Assembly (NCBI RefSeq): GCF_027744825.2
Contig: NW_026527054.1
Location: 2,170,001-2,234,000, forward strand
DNA from: Synchiropus splendidus
Taxonomy: Eukaryota; Chordata; Actinopteri; Syngnathiformes; Callionymidae
Length of the DNA stretch: 64,000 nt
Reading direction: 5' to 3'
This document shows positions 1 to 13,929 of the stretch, piece by piece (positions within the stretch are counted from its first letter, which is position 1; each line of letters begins with the position of its first letter). The notes beneath the pieces are model-generated. The model saw nothing but the letters and a program-made list of their open reading frames with translations, searched no databases and was not told where the DNA came from. The position numbers and the translations under genes were made by a program.

Positions 1-3000
1 CAACTACTATAAAAACCCTTTCTGCTATAGTCGGAGGTGAAAATTTCATGTTCTGAACCTTCCCTGCAAAGTTATGGCACAATGCAGAAAACGCGTTTTC
101 AGCCCGAGATAATGTCGTTTCCGGAACGCCAAACATAACAATGTTGATAACTTTGGAAAAACACCTCAGACAGCTTAGATTTGATGTGCAACTATTAGAA
201 AGACCCTTTCTGCTATAGTGGGAGGTCAAAATTTCATGTTCTCAATCTTCCATGGAAAGTTATGGGACCATGCAGAAAACGCGTTTTCAGCCAGAGATAA
301 GGTGGGTTCCGAAACGCCAAACATAAAAATATTGATAACTTTGGAAAAACTCTTTAGACAGCTTAGATTTGATGTGCAACTACTAGAAAGACCCTTTCTG
401 CTATAGTGGGAGGTTAAAATTTCATGTTCTGAAGATTCCCTACAAAGTTATGTCACAATGCAGAAAACGCGTTTTCAGCCTCACATAAGGTCAATTCCGG
501 AACGCCAAACATAAAAATGTTCATAACTTCGGAAAAACACTTCAGACAGCTAGGATTTGATGTACAAGTACTAGAAAGACCCTTTCTGCTATCGTGGGAG
601 GTGAAAATTTCATGTTCTGAAGCTTCCCTGCAAAGTTATGGCACAATGCGTAAAACGTGTTTTCAGCCTGAGATAAGGTCGATTCTGGAACGCCAAACGT
701 AAAAATGTTGATAACTTTGCAACAACACTTCAGACAGCTTAGATTTGATGTGCAACTACTGGAAAGACCCTTTCTGCTATAGTGTTAGGTCAAAATTTCA
801 TGTTCTGAAGCTTCCCTGGAAAGTTATGGCACAATGCAGAAAACACGTTTTCAGTCTGAGATAAGGTTGATTCCGGAACGCCAAACATAAAAATGTTGAT
901 AACTTTGGAAAAACACTTCAGACAGCTTAGATTTGATGTGCAACTACTAGAAAGACCCTATCCGCTATAGTGGTAGGTTAACATTTCATGTTCTGAAGCT
1001 TCCCTGAAAAGTTATGGCACAATGCAGAAAACGCGGTTTCAGCCTGAGATTAGGAGGGTTCCAGGACGCCAAACATAAAAATGTTGATAACTTTGGAGAA
1101 ACACTTCAGACAGCTTAGATTTGATGTGCAACTACTAGAAAGACCCTTTCTGCTACAGTGGGAGGTGAAAATTTCATGTTCTGAAGCATCCCTGCAAAGT
1201 AAAGCCACAATGCAGGAAACGCGTTTTCAGCCTGAGATAAGGTCGATTCCGGAAAACCAAACATAAAAATGTTGACAACTTTGGAAAAACACTTCAGACA
1301 GCTTAGATTTGATGTGCAACTACTAGAAAGAACCTTTCTGCTATAGTTGGAGGTGGAAATTTCATGATCTGAAGTTTCCCTCCAAAGTTATGGCACAATG
1401 CAGAAAACACGTTTTCAGCCAGAGATAAGGTGGGTTCCAGAACGCCAAACATAAAAATGTTGATAACTTTGGAAAAACACTTCAGACAGCTTAGATTTGA
1501 TGTGCAACTACTAGAAAGACACTTTCTGCTATAGTGGGAGATGAAAATTTCATGTTCTGAAGCTTTCCTGCAAAGTTAGGGCAAATTGCGTAAAACGCGT
1601 TTTCAACCTGAGATAAGGTTGTTTCTGGAACGCCAAACATAAAAATGGTGTTAACTTTGGAAAAACACTTCAAACAGCTTAGATTTGGTGTGCAACTACT
1701 AGAAAGACCCTTTCTGCTATAGTGGGAGGTGAAAATTTCATGTTCTTAAGCTTCCCTGCAAAGTGATGGCACAATGCAGAAAACGCTTTTACAGCCTGAG
1801 ATAAGGTGGGTTCCGGAAAGCCAAACATAAAAATGTTGATAACTTTGGAAAAACACTTCAGACAGCTTAGATTTGATGTGCAACTACTGGAAAGACCCTT
1901 TCTGCTATAGTGTTAGGTCAAAATTTCATGTTCTGAAGCTTCCCTGGAAAGTTATGGGACAATGCAGAAAATAATTTTTCATCCTGAGATACGGTCGATT
2001 CTGTAACGCCAAACATTAAAATGTTGATAACTTTGGAAAAACACTTCAGACAGCTTAGATTTGAAGTGCAACTACTAGAAAGACCATTTCTGCCATAGTG
2101 GGAGGTGAAAATTTCATGTTCTGAAGCTTCCTTGCAAAGTTATGGCACAATGCACAAAACGCGTTTTCGGCCTGAGATAAGGTCGATTCAGGAACACCAA
2201 ACAAAAAAAATGTTGAAAACTTTCGAAAAACACTTCAGACAGCTTAGATTTGATGTGCAACGACTGGAAAGAACCTTTCTGCTACAGTGGGAGGTGAAAA
2301 TATCATGTTCTGAAGCTTCCCTGCAAAGTTATGGCACAATGCGTAAAACGCGTTTTCAGCCTGAGATGAGGTTGATTTCAGAACGCCAAACATAAAAATG
2401 TTGATAACTCAGGAAAAACTCTACAGACAGCATTGATTTGATGTGCAACTACTAGAAAGACCCTTTCTGCTACAGTGGGAGGTGAAAATTTCATGTTCTG
2501 AAGCATCCCTGCAAAGTTATGCCACAATGCAGGAAACGCGTTTTCAGCCTGAGATAAGGTCGATTCCGGAACGCCAAACATAAAAATATTGATAACTTTG
2601 GAAAAACACTTGAGACAGCTTAGATTTGATGTGCAACTACTAGAAAGACCCTTTCTGCTATAGTGGGAGTTGAAAATTTCATGTTCTGAAGTTTCCCTGC
2701 AAAGTTATGGCACAATGCAGAAAACACGTTTTCAGTCTGAGATAAGGTTGATTCCGGAACGCCAAACATAAAAATGTTGATAACTTTGGAAAAACACTTC
2801 AGACAGCATAGATTTGATGTGCAAGTACTAGAAAGACCCTATCCGCTATAGTGGTAGGTTAACATTTCATGTTCTGAAGCTTCCCTGAAAAGTTATGGCA
2901 CAATGCAGAAAACGCGTTTTCAGCCTGAGATTAGGAGGGTTCCAGGACGCCAAACATAAAAAAGTTGATAACTTTGGAGAAACACTTCAGACAGCTTAGA

Positions 3001-5250
3001 TTTGATGTGCAACTACTAGAAAGACCCTTTCTGCTATAGTGGGAGTTGAAAATTTCATGTTCTGAAGTTTCCCTGCAAAGTTATGGCACAATGCAGAAAA
3101 CACGTTTTCAGTCTGAGATAAGGTTGATTCCGGAACGCCAAACATAAAAATGTTGATAACTTTGGAAAAACACTTCAGACAGCTTAGATTTGATGTGCAA
3201 CTACTAGAAAGACCCTATCCGCTATAGTGGTAGGTTAACATTTCATGTTCTGAAACTTCCCTGAAAAGTTATGGCACAATGCAGAAAACGCGTTTTCAGC
3301 CTGAGATTAGGAGGGTTCCAGGACGCCAAACATAAAAATGTTGATAACTTTGGAGAAACACTTCAGACAGCTTAGATTTGATGTGCAACTACTAGAAAGA
3401 CCCTTTCTGCTACAGTGGGAGGTGAAAATTTCATGTTCTGAAGCATCCCTGCAAAGTTATGCCACAATGCAGGAAACGCGTTTTCAGCCTGAGATAAGGT
3501 CGATTCCGGAAAGCCAAACATAAAAATGTTGACAACTTTGGAAAAACACTTCAGACAGCTTAGATTTGATGTGCAACTACTAGAAAGAACCTTTCTGCTA
3601 TAGTTGGAGGTGAAAATTTCATGATCTGAAGTTTCCCTCCAAAGTTATGGCACAATGCAGAAAACACGTTTTCAGCCTGAGATAAGGTGGGTTCCAGAAC
3701 GCCAAACATAAAAATGTTGATAACTTTGGAAAAACACTTCAGACAGCTTAGATTTGATGTGCAACTACTAGAAAGACACTTTCTGCTATAGTGGGAGGTG
3801 AAAATTTCATGTTCTGAAGCTTTCCTGAAAGTTAGGGCAAATTGCGTAGAACGTGTTTTCAACCTGAGATAAGGTTGTTTCTGGAACGCCAAACATAAAA
3901 ATGGTGTTAACTTTGGAAAAACACTTCAAACAGCTTAGATTTGGTGTGCAACTACTAGAAAGACCCTTTCTGCTATAGTGGGAGGTGAAAATTTCATGTT
4001 CTTAAGCTTCCCTGCAAAGTGATGGCACAATGCAGAAAACGCTTTTACAGCCTGAGATAAGGTGGGTTCCGGATAGCCAAACATAAAAATGTTGATAACT
4101 TTGGAAAAACACTTCAGACAGCTTAGATTTGATGTGCAACTACTTGAAAGACCCTTTCTGCTATAGTGGGAGTTGAAAATTTCATGTTCTGAAGTTTCCC
4201 TGCAAAGTTATGGCACAATGCAGAAAACACGTTTTCAGTCTGAGATAAGGTTGATTCCGGAACGCCAAACATAAAAATGTTGATAACTTTGGAAAAACAC
4301 TTCGGACAGCTTAGATTTGATGTGCAACTACTAGAAAGACCCTATCCGCTATAGTGGTAGGTTAACATTTCATGTTCTGAAGCATCCCTGAAAAGTTAAG
4401 GCACAATGCAGAAAACGCGTTTTCAGCCTGAGATTAGGAGGGTTCCAGGACGCCAAACATAAAAATGTTGATAACTTTGGAGAAACACTTCAGACAGCTT
4501 AGATTTGATGTGCAACTACTAGAAAGACCCTTTCTGCTACAGTGGGAGGTGAAAATTTCATGTTCTGAAGCATCCCTGCAAAGTTATGCCACAATGCAGG
4601 AAACGCGTTTTCAGCCTGAGATAAGGTCGATTCCGGAAAGCCAAACATAAAAATGTTGACAACTTTGGAAAAACACTTCAGACTGCTTAGATTTGATGTG
4701 CAACTACTAGAAAGAACCTTTCTGCTATAGTTGGAGGTGAAAATTTCATGATCTGAAGTTTCCCTCCAAAGTTATGGCACAATGCAGAAAACACGTTTTC
4801 AGCCTGAGATAAGGTGGGTTCCAGAACGCCAAACATAAAAATGTTGATAACTTTGGAAAAACACTTCAGACAGCTTAGATTTGATGTGCAACTACTAGAA
4901 AGACACTTTCTGCTATAGTGGGAGGTGAAAATTTCATGTTCTGAAGCTTTCCTGCAAAGTTAGGGCAAATTGCGTAGAACGCGTTTTCAACCTGAGATAA
5001 GGTTGTTTCTGGAACGCCAAACATAAAAATGGTGTTAACTTTGGAAAAACACTTCAAACAGCTTAGATTTGGTGTGCAACTACTAGAAAGACCCTTTCTG
5101 CTATAGTGGGAGGTGAAAATTTCATGTTCTTAAGCTTCCCTGCAAAGTGATGGCACAATGCAGAAAACGCTTTTACAGCCTGAGATAAGGTGGGTTCCGG
5201 AAAGCCAAACATAAAAATGTTGATAACTTTGGAAAAACACTTCAGACAGC
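1..5250. repeat. Satellite block A, with 2-mer and 6-mer duplications
   Basis: This block has its own monomer variants: GACCCTATCCGC with TGGTAGGTTAAC (about 960, 2840, 3220, 4340), GAACCTTTCTGC with TAGTTGGAGG (about 1330, 3590, 4710), and AATGGTGTTAAC (about 1645, 3900, 5030). The monomers at 3338 and 4465 and their neighbours repeat at an offset of 1127 bp, six monomers less one base. Near-identical pairs also stand 376 bp (two monomers) apart around 2640 and 3010. A single-base deletion near 3828 (CCTGAAAG for CCTGCAAAG) fuses two chance reading frames. Boundaries are approximate. Confidence 0.75.
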
Positions 5251-6415
5251 TTAGATTTGATGTGCAACTATTAGAAAAACCCTTTCTGCTATAGTGGGAG
5301 GTGAAAATTTCATGTTCTGAGGCTTCCCTGCAAAGTTATGGCACAATGCAGAAAACGCGTTTTCAGCCTGAGATAAGGTCGATTCCGGAAAGCCAAACAT
5401 AAAAATCTTGATAACTTTGGAGAAACACTTCAGACAGCTTAGATTTGATGTGCAACTACTGGAAAAAGCCTTTCTGCTATAGTGGGAGTTGAAAATTTCA
5501 TGTTCTGAAGCTTCCCTGCAAAGTTATGGCACAATGCAGAAAACGCGTTTTCAGCATGAGACAAGGTCAATTACGGAACGCCAAACATAAAAATATGATA
5601 ACTTTGAAAAAACACTTCAGACAGCTTAGATTTGATGTGCAACTACTAGAAAGACCCTTTCTGCTATAGTGGGAGGTGTAAATTTCATGTTCTGAAGTTT
5701 CCCTGCAAAGTTATGGCACAATGCAGAAAATGCGTTTTCAGCCAGAGATACCGTCGATTCTGGAATGCCAAACATAAAAATGTTGATAACTTTGGAAAAA
5801 CACTTCAGACAGCTTAGATTTGACGTGCAACTACTAGAAAGACACTTTCTGCTGTAGTGGGAGTTGAAAATTTCATGTTCTGAAGCTTCCCTGCAAAGTT
5901 ATGGCACAATGCAGAAAACGTGTTTTCAGCCTGAGATAAGGTCGATTCAGGAACGCCAAATATAAAAATGTTAAAAACTATCGAAAAACACTTCAGACAG
6001 CTTAGATTTGATGTGCAAGTAGGAGAAAGACCCTTTCTGCTTTAGTGGGAATTGAAAATTTCATGTTCTGAAGCTTTCCTGCAAAGTTATGGCACAATGC
6101 GTAAAACGCGTTTTCAGCCTGAGATAAGGTTGATTCCGGAACGCCAAACATAAAAATGTTGATAACTTCGGAAAAACACATCAGTCAGCTTAGATTTGAT
6201 GAGCAACTACGAGAAAGACCCTTTCTGCTATAGTGGGATGTGAAAATGTAATGTTCTGAAGCTTTATGCAAAGTTATGGCACAATGCGTAAAACGCGTTT
6301 TCAGCCTGAGATAAGGTCGATTCCGGAACGCCAAACATAAAAATGTTGATAACTTTGGAAAAACACTTCAGACAGCTTAGATTTGATGTGCAACTACTAG
6401 AAAGACCCATTCTGC

Positions 6416-8860
6416 TATAGTGGGAGTGGAAAATTTCATGTTCAGAAACTTCCCTGCAAAGTTATGGCACATTGCAGAAAACGCATTTTCAGCCTGAGAT
6501 AAGGTCGATTCAGGAACGCCAAACATAAAAATGTTGAAAACTTTCAAAAAACACTTCATACAGCTTAGATTTGATGTGCAAGCACGAGAAAGACCCTTTC
6601 TGCTATAATGGGAATTGAAAATTTCATGTTCTGAAGCTTTCCTCCAAAGTTATGCCACAATGCAGAAAACGCGTTTTCAGCCTGAGATAAGGTGGGTTCC
6701 GGAACGCCAAACATAAAAATTTTGATAACTTTGGAAGAACACTTCAGACAGCTTAGATTTGATGTGCAACTACTAGAAAGACCCTTTCTGCTATAGTGGG
6801 ATTTGAAAATTTCATGTTCTGAAGCTTCCCTGCCAAGTTATGGGACAATGCGTAAAACACGTTTTCAGCCTGAGATAAGGTCGATTCCGGAACGCCAAAC
6901 ATAAAAATGTTTCTAGCTTTGGAAAAACACTTCAGACAGCTTAGATTTGATGTGCAACTACTAGAAAGACCCTTTCTACTATAGTGGGAGGTGAAAATTT
7001 GATGTTCTGAAGCTTCCCTGCAAAGTTATGAAACAATGTGTAAAAGGCGTTTTCAGCCTGAGATAAGGTCGATTCTGGAACGCCAAACAAAAAAATGTTG
7101 ATAACATTGGAAAAACACTTCAGACAGCTTAGATTTGATGTGCAACTATTAGAAAAACCCTATATGCTATTGTGGGAGGTGAAAATTTCATGTACTGATG
7201 CATCCCTGCAAAGTTATGGCACAATGTCGAAAAAGCGTTTTCAGCCTGAGATAAGGTTGATTCCGGAACGCCAAACATAAAAATGTTGATAACTTATGAA
7301 AGACACTTCAGACTGCTTAGATTTGATGTGCAACTACTAGAAAGACCCTTTCTGCTATAGTGGGAGGTGTAAATTTCATGTTCTGAAGTTTTCCTGCAAA
7401 GTTATAGCACAATGCGTAAAACGCGTTTTCAGCCTGAGATAAGGTTGATTCCGGAACGCCAAACATAAGAATGTTGATAACTTTGGAAAAACACTTCAGA
7501 CAGTTTAGATTTGTTGTGCAACTACTAGAAAGACCCTTTCTGCTATAGTGGGATTTGAAAATTTCATGTTCAGAAGCTTCCCTGCAAAGTTATGGCAGAA
7601 TGCGTAAATCGCGTTTTCAGCCTGAGATAAGGTCCATTCCGGAACACCAAACATAAAAATGTTGATAACTTTGGAAAAACACTTCAAACAGCTTAGATTT
7701 TACGTGCAACCATTAGAAAAACCGTTTCTGGTATAGTGGGAGGAGAAAATTTCATGTTCTGAAGTCTCCCTGCAAAGTTATGGCACAATGCAGAAAACGC
7801 GTTTTCAGCCTGAGATGAGGTTGAATTCAGAACCCCAAACACAAAAATGTTGATAACTCAGGAAAAACTCTACAGACAGCTTAGATTTGATGTGCAACTA
7901 CTAGAAAGACCCTTTCTGCTACTGTGGGAGGTGAAAATTTCATGTTCTGAAGCTTCCCTACATAGTTATGCCATAATGCAGGAAACGCGTTTTCTGCCTG
8001 AAATAAGGTTGATTCCGGAACGCCAAACATAAAAATATTGATAACTTTGGAAAAACACTTCAGACAGCTTAGATTTGATGTGCAACTACTAGAAAGACCC
8101 TTTCTGCTATAGTGGGAGTTGAAAATTTCATGTTCTGAAGCTTTCCTGCAAAGTTATGGCACAATGCGTAAAACGCGTTTTTAGCCTGAGATAAGGTTGA
8201 TTCCGGAACGCCAAACATAAGAATGTTGATAACTTTGGAAAAACACTTCAGACAGCTTAGATTTGATGTGCAACTACTAGAAAGACCCTTTCTGCTACTG
8301 TGGGAGGTGAAAATTTCATGTTCTGAAGCTTCCCTGCAAAGTTATGGCAGAATGCGTAAATCGTGTTTTCAGCCTGAGATAAGGTCGATTCCGGAACGCC
8401 AAACATAAAAATGTTGATAACTCAGGAAAAACTCTACAGACAGCTTAGATTTGACGTGCAACTACTAGAAAGACCCATTCTGCTGTAGTGGGAGGTGAAA
8501 ATTTCATGTTCTGAAGATTCCTTGCAAAGTTATGGCACAATGCAGGAAACGCGTTTTCAGCCTGAGATAAGGTCGATTCAGGAACACCAAACATAAAAAT
8601 GTTGAAAACTTTCGAAAAACACATCAGACAGCTTAGATTTGAGGTGCAACTACTAGAAAGACCCTTTCTGGTATAGTGGGAGGTGAAAATTTCATGTTCT
8701 GAAGCTTCCCTGCAAAGTTATGGCACAATGCAGAAAACGATTTTTCATCCTGAGATAAGGTCGATTCCGGAACGCCAAACATAAAAATGTTGATAACTTT
8801 CGAAAAACACTTCAGACAGCTTAGATTTCATGTGCAACTACTAGAAAGACCCTTTCTGCT
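6416..8860. repeat. 13-monomer duplication unit, copy 1
   Basis: Sequence from about 6416 recurs 2444 bp (13 x 188) to the right. Matching landmarks are 6377 with 8821, 7095 with 9539, 7505 with 9949 and 7847 with 10291, and they share rare variants such as CCCTATATGC, AACACCAAACAT and TTACGTGCAACC. The exact edges are not resolved by eye. Confidence 0.75.
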
Positions 8861-11116
8861 ATAGTGGGAGTGGAAAATTTCATGTTCTGAAACTTCCCTG
8901 CAAAGTTATGGCACATTGCAGAAAACGCATTTTCAGCCTGAGATAAGGTCGATTCAGGAACGCCAAACATAAAAATGTTGAAAACTTTCAAAAAACACTT
9001 CATACAGCTTAGATTTGATGTGCAAGCACGAGAAAGACCCTTTCTGCTATAATGGGAATTGAAAATTTCATGTTCTGAAGCTTTCCTCCAAAGTTATGCC
9101 ACAATGCAGAAAACGCGTTTTCAGCCTGAGATAAGGTGGGTTCCGGAACGCCAAACATAAAAATTTTGATAACTTTGGAAGAACACTGCAGACAGCTTAG
9201 ATTTGATGTGCAACTACTAGAAAGACCCTTTCTGCTATAGTGGGATTTGAAAATTTCATGTTCTGAAGCTTCCCTGCAAAGTTATGGGACAATGCGTAAA
9301 ACACGTTTTCAGCCTGAGATAAGGTCGATTCCGGAACGCCAAACATAAAAATGTTTATAGCTTTGGAAAAACACTTCAGACAGCTTAGATTTGATGTGCA
9401 ACTACTAGAAAGACCCTTTCTACTATAGTGGGAGGTGAAAATTTGAGGTTCTGAAGCTTCCCTGCAAAGTTATGAAACAATGTGTAAAAGGCGTTTTCAG
9501 CCTGAGATAAGGTCGATTCTGGAACGCCAAACAAAAAAATGTTGATAACATTGGAAAAACACTTCAGACAGCTTAGATTTGATGTGCAACTATTAGAAAA
9601 ACCCTATATGCTATTGTGGGAGGTGAAAATTTCATGTACTGATGCATCCCTGCAAAGTTATGGCACAATGTCGAAAAAGCGTTTTCAGCCTGAGATAAGG
9701 TTGATTACGGAACGCCAAACATAAAAATGTTGATAACTTATGAAAGACACTTCAGACTGCTTAGATTTGATGTGCAACTACTAGAAAGACCCTTTCTGCT
9801 ATAGTGGGAGGTGTAAATTTCATGTTCTGAAGCTTTCCTGCAAAGTTATAGCACAATGCGTAAAACGCGTTTTCAGCCTGAGATAAGGTTGATTCCGGAA
9901 CGCCAAACATAAGAATGTTGATAACTTTGGAAAAACACTTCAGACAGCTTAGATTTGTTGTGCAACTACTAGAAAGACCCTTTCTGCTATAGTGGGATTT
10001 GAAAATTTCATGTTCAGAAGCTTCCCTGCAAAGTTATGGCAGAATGCGTAAATCGCGTTTTCAGCCTGAGATAAGGTCCATTCCGGAACACCAAACATAA
10101 AAATGTTGATAACTTTGGAAAAACACTTCAAACAGCTTAGATTTTACGTGCAACCATTAGAAAAACCGTTTCTGGTATAGTGGGAGGAGAAAATTTCATG
10201 TTCTGAAGTCTCCCTGCAAAGTTATGGCACAATGCAGAAAACGCGTTTTCAGCCTGAGATGAGGTTGAATTCAGAACCCCAAACATAAAAATGTTGATAA
10301 CTCAGGAAAAACTCTACAGACAGCTTAGATTTGATGTGCAACTACTAGAAAGACCCTTTCTGCTACTGTGGGAGGTGAAAATTTCATGTTCTGAAGCTTC
10401 CCTACATAGTTATGCCATAATGCAGGAAACGCGTTTTCTGCCTGAAATAAGGTTGATTCCGTAACGCCAAACATAAAAATATTGATAACTTTGGAAAAAC
10501 ACTTCAGACAGCTTAGATTTGATGTGCAACTACTAGAAAGACCCTTTCTGCTATAGTGGGAGGTGAAAATTTCATGTTCTGAAGCTTCCCTGCAAAGTTA
10601 TGGCAGAATGCGTAAATCGTGTTTTCAGCCTGAGATAAGGTCGATTCCGGAACGCCAAATATAAAAATGTTGATAACTCAGGAAAAACTCTACAGACAGC
10701 TTAGATTTGACGTGCAACTACTAGAAAGACCCATTCTCCTGTAGTGGGAGGTGAAAATTTCATGTTCTGAAGATTCCTTGCAAAGTTATGGCACAATGCA
10801 GGAAACGCGTTTTCAGCCTGAGATAAGGTCGATTCAGGAACATCAAACATAAAAATGTTGAAAACTTTCGAAAAACACATCAGACAGCTTAGATTTGAGG
10901 TGCAACTACTAGAAAGACCCTTTCTGGTATAGTGGGAGGTGAAAATTTCATGTTCTGAAGCTTCCCTGCAAAGTTATGGCACAATGCAGAAAACGATTTT
11001 TCATCCTGAGATAAGGTCGATTCCGGAACGCCAAACATAAAAATGTTGATAACTTTCGAAAAACACTTTAGACAGCTTAGATTTGATGTGCAACTACTAG
11101 AAAGACCCTTTCTGCT
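8861..11116. repeat. 13-monomer duplication unit, copy 2, one monomer shorter
   Basis: The copy follows its partner at +2444 up to about 10478 and at +2256 afterwards (8411 pairs with 10667), so one 188-bp monomer has been removed. The monomer at about 10479-10666 is a hybrid. It begins like the copy-1 monomer at 8035 (ATATTGATAAC) and ends like the one at 8223 (CAGAATGCGTAAATCG). This is the expected scar of exchange between adjacent monomers. Confidence 0.7.
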
Positions 11117-13929
11117 ATAGTAGGAGGTGAACATTTCATGTTCTGAAGCTTCCCTGAGAAGTTATGGCACAATGCAGAAAACGCGTTTTCAGCCTGAGAC
11201 AAGGTGGTTTCCGAAACGCCAAACGTAAAAATGTTGATAACTTTGGAACAACACTTCAGAGAGCTTAGATTTAATCTGCAACTACTAGAAAGACCCTTTC
11301 TGCTATAGTGGGAGGTGAAAATTTCATTTTCTGAACCTTCCCTGCAAAGTTATGGCACAATGCGTGAAACGCGTTTTCAGCCTGAGATAAGGTCGATTCC
11401 GGAACGCCAAACATAAAAATGTTGATAACTTTGGAAAAACACTTCAGACAGCTTACATTTGATGTGCAACTACTAGAAAGACCCTTTCTGCTATAGTGGG
11501 AGGTGAACATTTCATGTTCTGAAGCTTCCCTGCAAAGTTATGGCACAATGCGTAAAACGCGTTTTCAGCCTAAGATGAGGTCGATTCCGGAACACCAAAC
11601 ATAAAAATGTTGATAACTTTGGAAAAACACATCAGACAGCTTAGATTTGATGTGCAACTACTAGAAAGACCCTTTCTGCTGTAGTGGGAGGTGAAAATTT
11701 CATGTTCTGAAGCTTCCCTGCAAAGTTATGGGACAATGCAGAAAACGATTTTTCATCCTGAGATAAGGTCGATTCCGGAACGCCAAACATAAAAATGTTG
11801 ATAACTTTCGAAAAACACTTCAGACAGCTTAGATTTCATGTGCAACTACTAGAAAGACCCTTTCTGCTATAGTGGGAGCTGAAAATTTCATGTTCTGAAG
11901 CTTCCCTGCAAAGTTATGGCACAATGCAGAAAACGCGTTTTCAGCCTGAGATAAGGTGGGTTCCGGAACGCCAAACATAAAAATGTTGATAATTTAGGAA
12001 AAACACTTCAGACAGCTTAGATTTGCTGTGCAACTACTAGAAAGACCCTTTCTGCTATAGTGGGAGGTGAACATTTCATGTTCTGAAGCTTCCCTGAGAA
12101 GTTATGGCACAATGCAGAAAACGCGTTTTCAGCCTGAGACAAGGTGGTTTCCGAAACGCCAAACGTAAAAATGTTGATAACTATGGAACAACACTTCAGA
12201 CAGCTTAGATTTAATGTGCAACTACTAGAAATACCCTTTCTGCTATAGTGGGAGGTGAAAATTTCATTTTCTGAACCTTCCCTGCAAAGTTATGGCACAA
12301 TGCAGACAACGCGTTTTCAGCCTGAAATAAGGTCGATTCTGAAACGCCAAACGTAAAAATGTTGATAACTTTGGAAAAACATTTCAGACAGCTTAGATTT
12401 GATGTGCAACTACTAGAAAGACCCTTTCTGCTGTAGTGGGAGGTGAAAATTTCATGTTCTGAAGATTCCCTGCAAAGTTATGGCACAATGCAGGAAACGC
12501 GTTTTCAGCCTGAGATAAGGTCGATTCAGGAACACCAAACATAAAAATGTTGAAAACTTTCGAAAAACACTTCAGACAGCTTAGATTTGATGTGCAACTA
12601 CTAGAAAGACCCTTTCTGCTATAGTGGGAGGTGAACATTTCATGTTCTGAAGCTTCCCTGAGAAGTTATGGCACAATGCAGACAACGCGTTTTCAGCCTG
12701 AGATAAGGTCGATTCGGAAACGCCAAACGTAAAAATGTTGATAACTTTGGAAAAACATTTCAGACAGCTTAGATTTGATGTGCAACTACTAGAAATACCC
12801 TTTCTGCTATAGTGGGAGGTGAACATTTCATTTTCTGAACCTTCCCTGCAAAGTTATGGCACAATGCGTAAAACACGTTTTCAGCCAAAGATAAGGTCGA
12901 TTCCGCAACGCCAAACATAAAAATGTTGAAAACTTTCGAAAAACACTTCAGACAGCTTAGATTTGATGTGCAACTACTAGAAAGACCCTTTCTGCTACAG
13001 TGGGAGGTTAAAATTTCATGTTCTGAAGCTTCCCTGCAAAGTTATGGCACAATGCAGGAAACGCGTTTTCAGCCTGAGATAAGGTCGATTCAGGAACACC
13101 AAACATAAAAATGTTGAAAACTTTCGAAAAACACATCAGACAGCTTAGATTTGAGGTGCAACTACTAGAAATACCCTTTCTGGTATAGTGGGAGGTGAAA
13201 ATTTCATGTCCTGAAGCTTCCCTTCAAAGTTATGGGACAATGCAGAAAACGATTTTTCATCCTGAGATAAGGTCGATTCCGGAACGCCAAACATAAAAAT
13301 GTTGATAACTTTCGAAAAACACTTCAGACAGCTTAGATTTCATGTGCAACTACTAGAAAGACCCTTTCTGCTATAGTGGGAGCTGAAAATTTCATGTTCT
13401 GAAGCTTCCCTGCAAAGTTATGGCACAATGCAGAAAACGCGTTTTCAGCCTGAGATAAGGTGGGTTCCGGAACGCCAAACATAAAAATGTTGATAATTTA
13501 GGAAAAACACTTCAGACAGCTTAGATTTGCTGTGCAACTACTAGAAAGACCCTTTCTGCTATAGTAGGAGGTGAACATTTCATGTTCTGAAGCTTCCCTG
13601 AGAAGTTATGGCACAATGCAGAAAACGCGTTTTCAGCCTGAGACAAGGTGGTTTACGAAACGCCAAACGTAAAAATGTTGATAACTTTGGAACAACACTT
13701 CAGAGAGCTTAGATTTAATGTGCAACTACTAGAAAGACCCTTTCTGCTATAGTGGGAGGTGAAAATTTCATTTTCTGACCCTTCGCTGCAAAGTTATGCC
13801 ACAATGCGTGAAACGCGTTTTCAGCCTGAGATAATGTCGATTCCGGAACGCTAAACATAAAAATGTTGATAACTTTGGAAAAACACTTCAGACAGCTTAC
13901 ATTTGATGTGCAACTACTAGAAAGACCCT

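Noticed and set aside
1081..1268. CENP-B box in the satellite monomer
   Set aside because: I looked for TTCG, four bases, A, two bases, CGGG on both strands of typical monomers. The nearest, TTCGAAAAACACTTC in one subtype, lacks the CGGG part. A motif scan of every monomer was not possible.
1081..1268. Internal sub-repeats in the monomer (TTCAG followed by a GATTT/GATTC-like segment in two places)
   Set aside because: The two segments are 123 bp apart, not half of 188, and share too few bases to support an ancestral 94-bp unit.
3560..3892. A longer open frame of 110 codons in block A
   Set aside because: It arises from a one-base deletion near 3828 that joins two chance frames of adjacent monomers.
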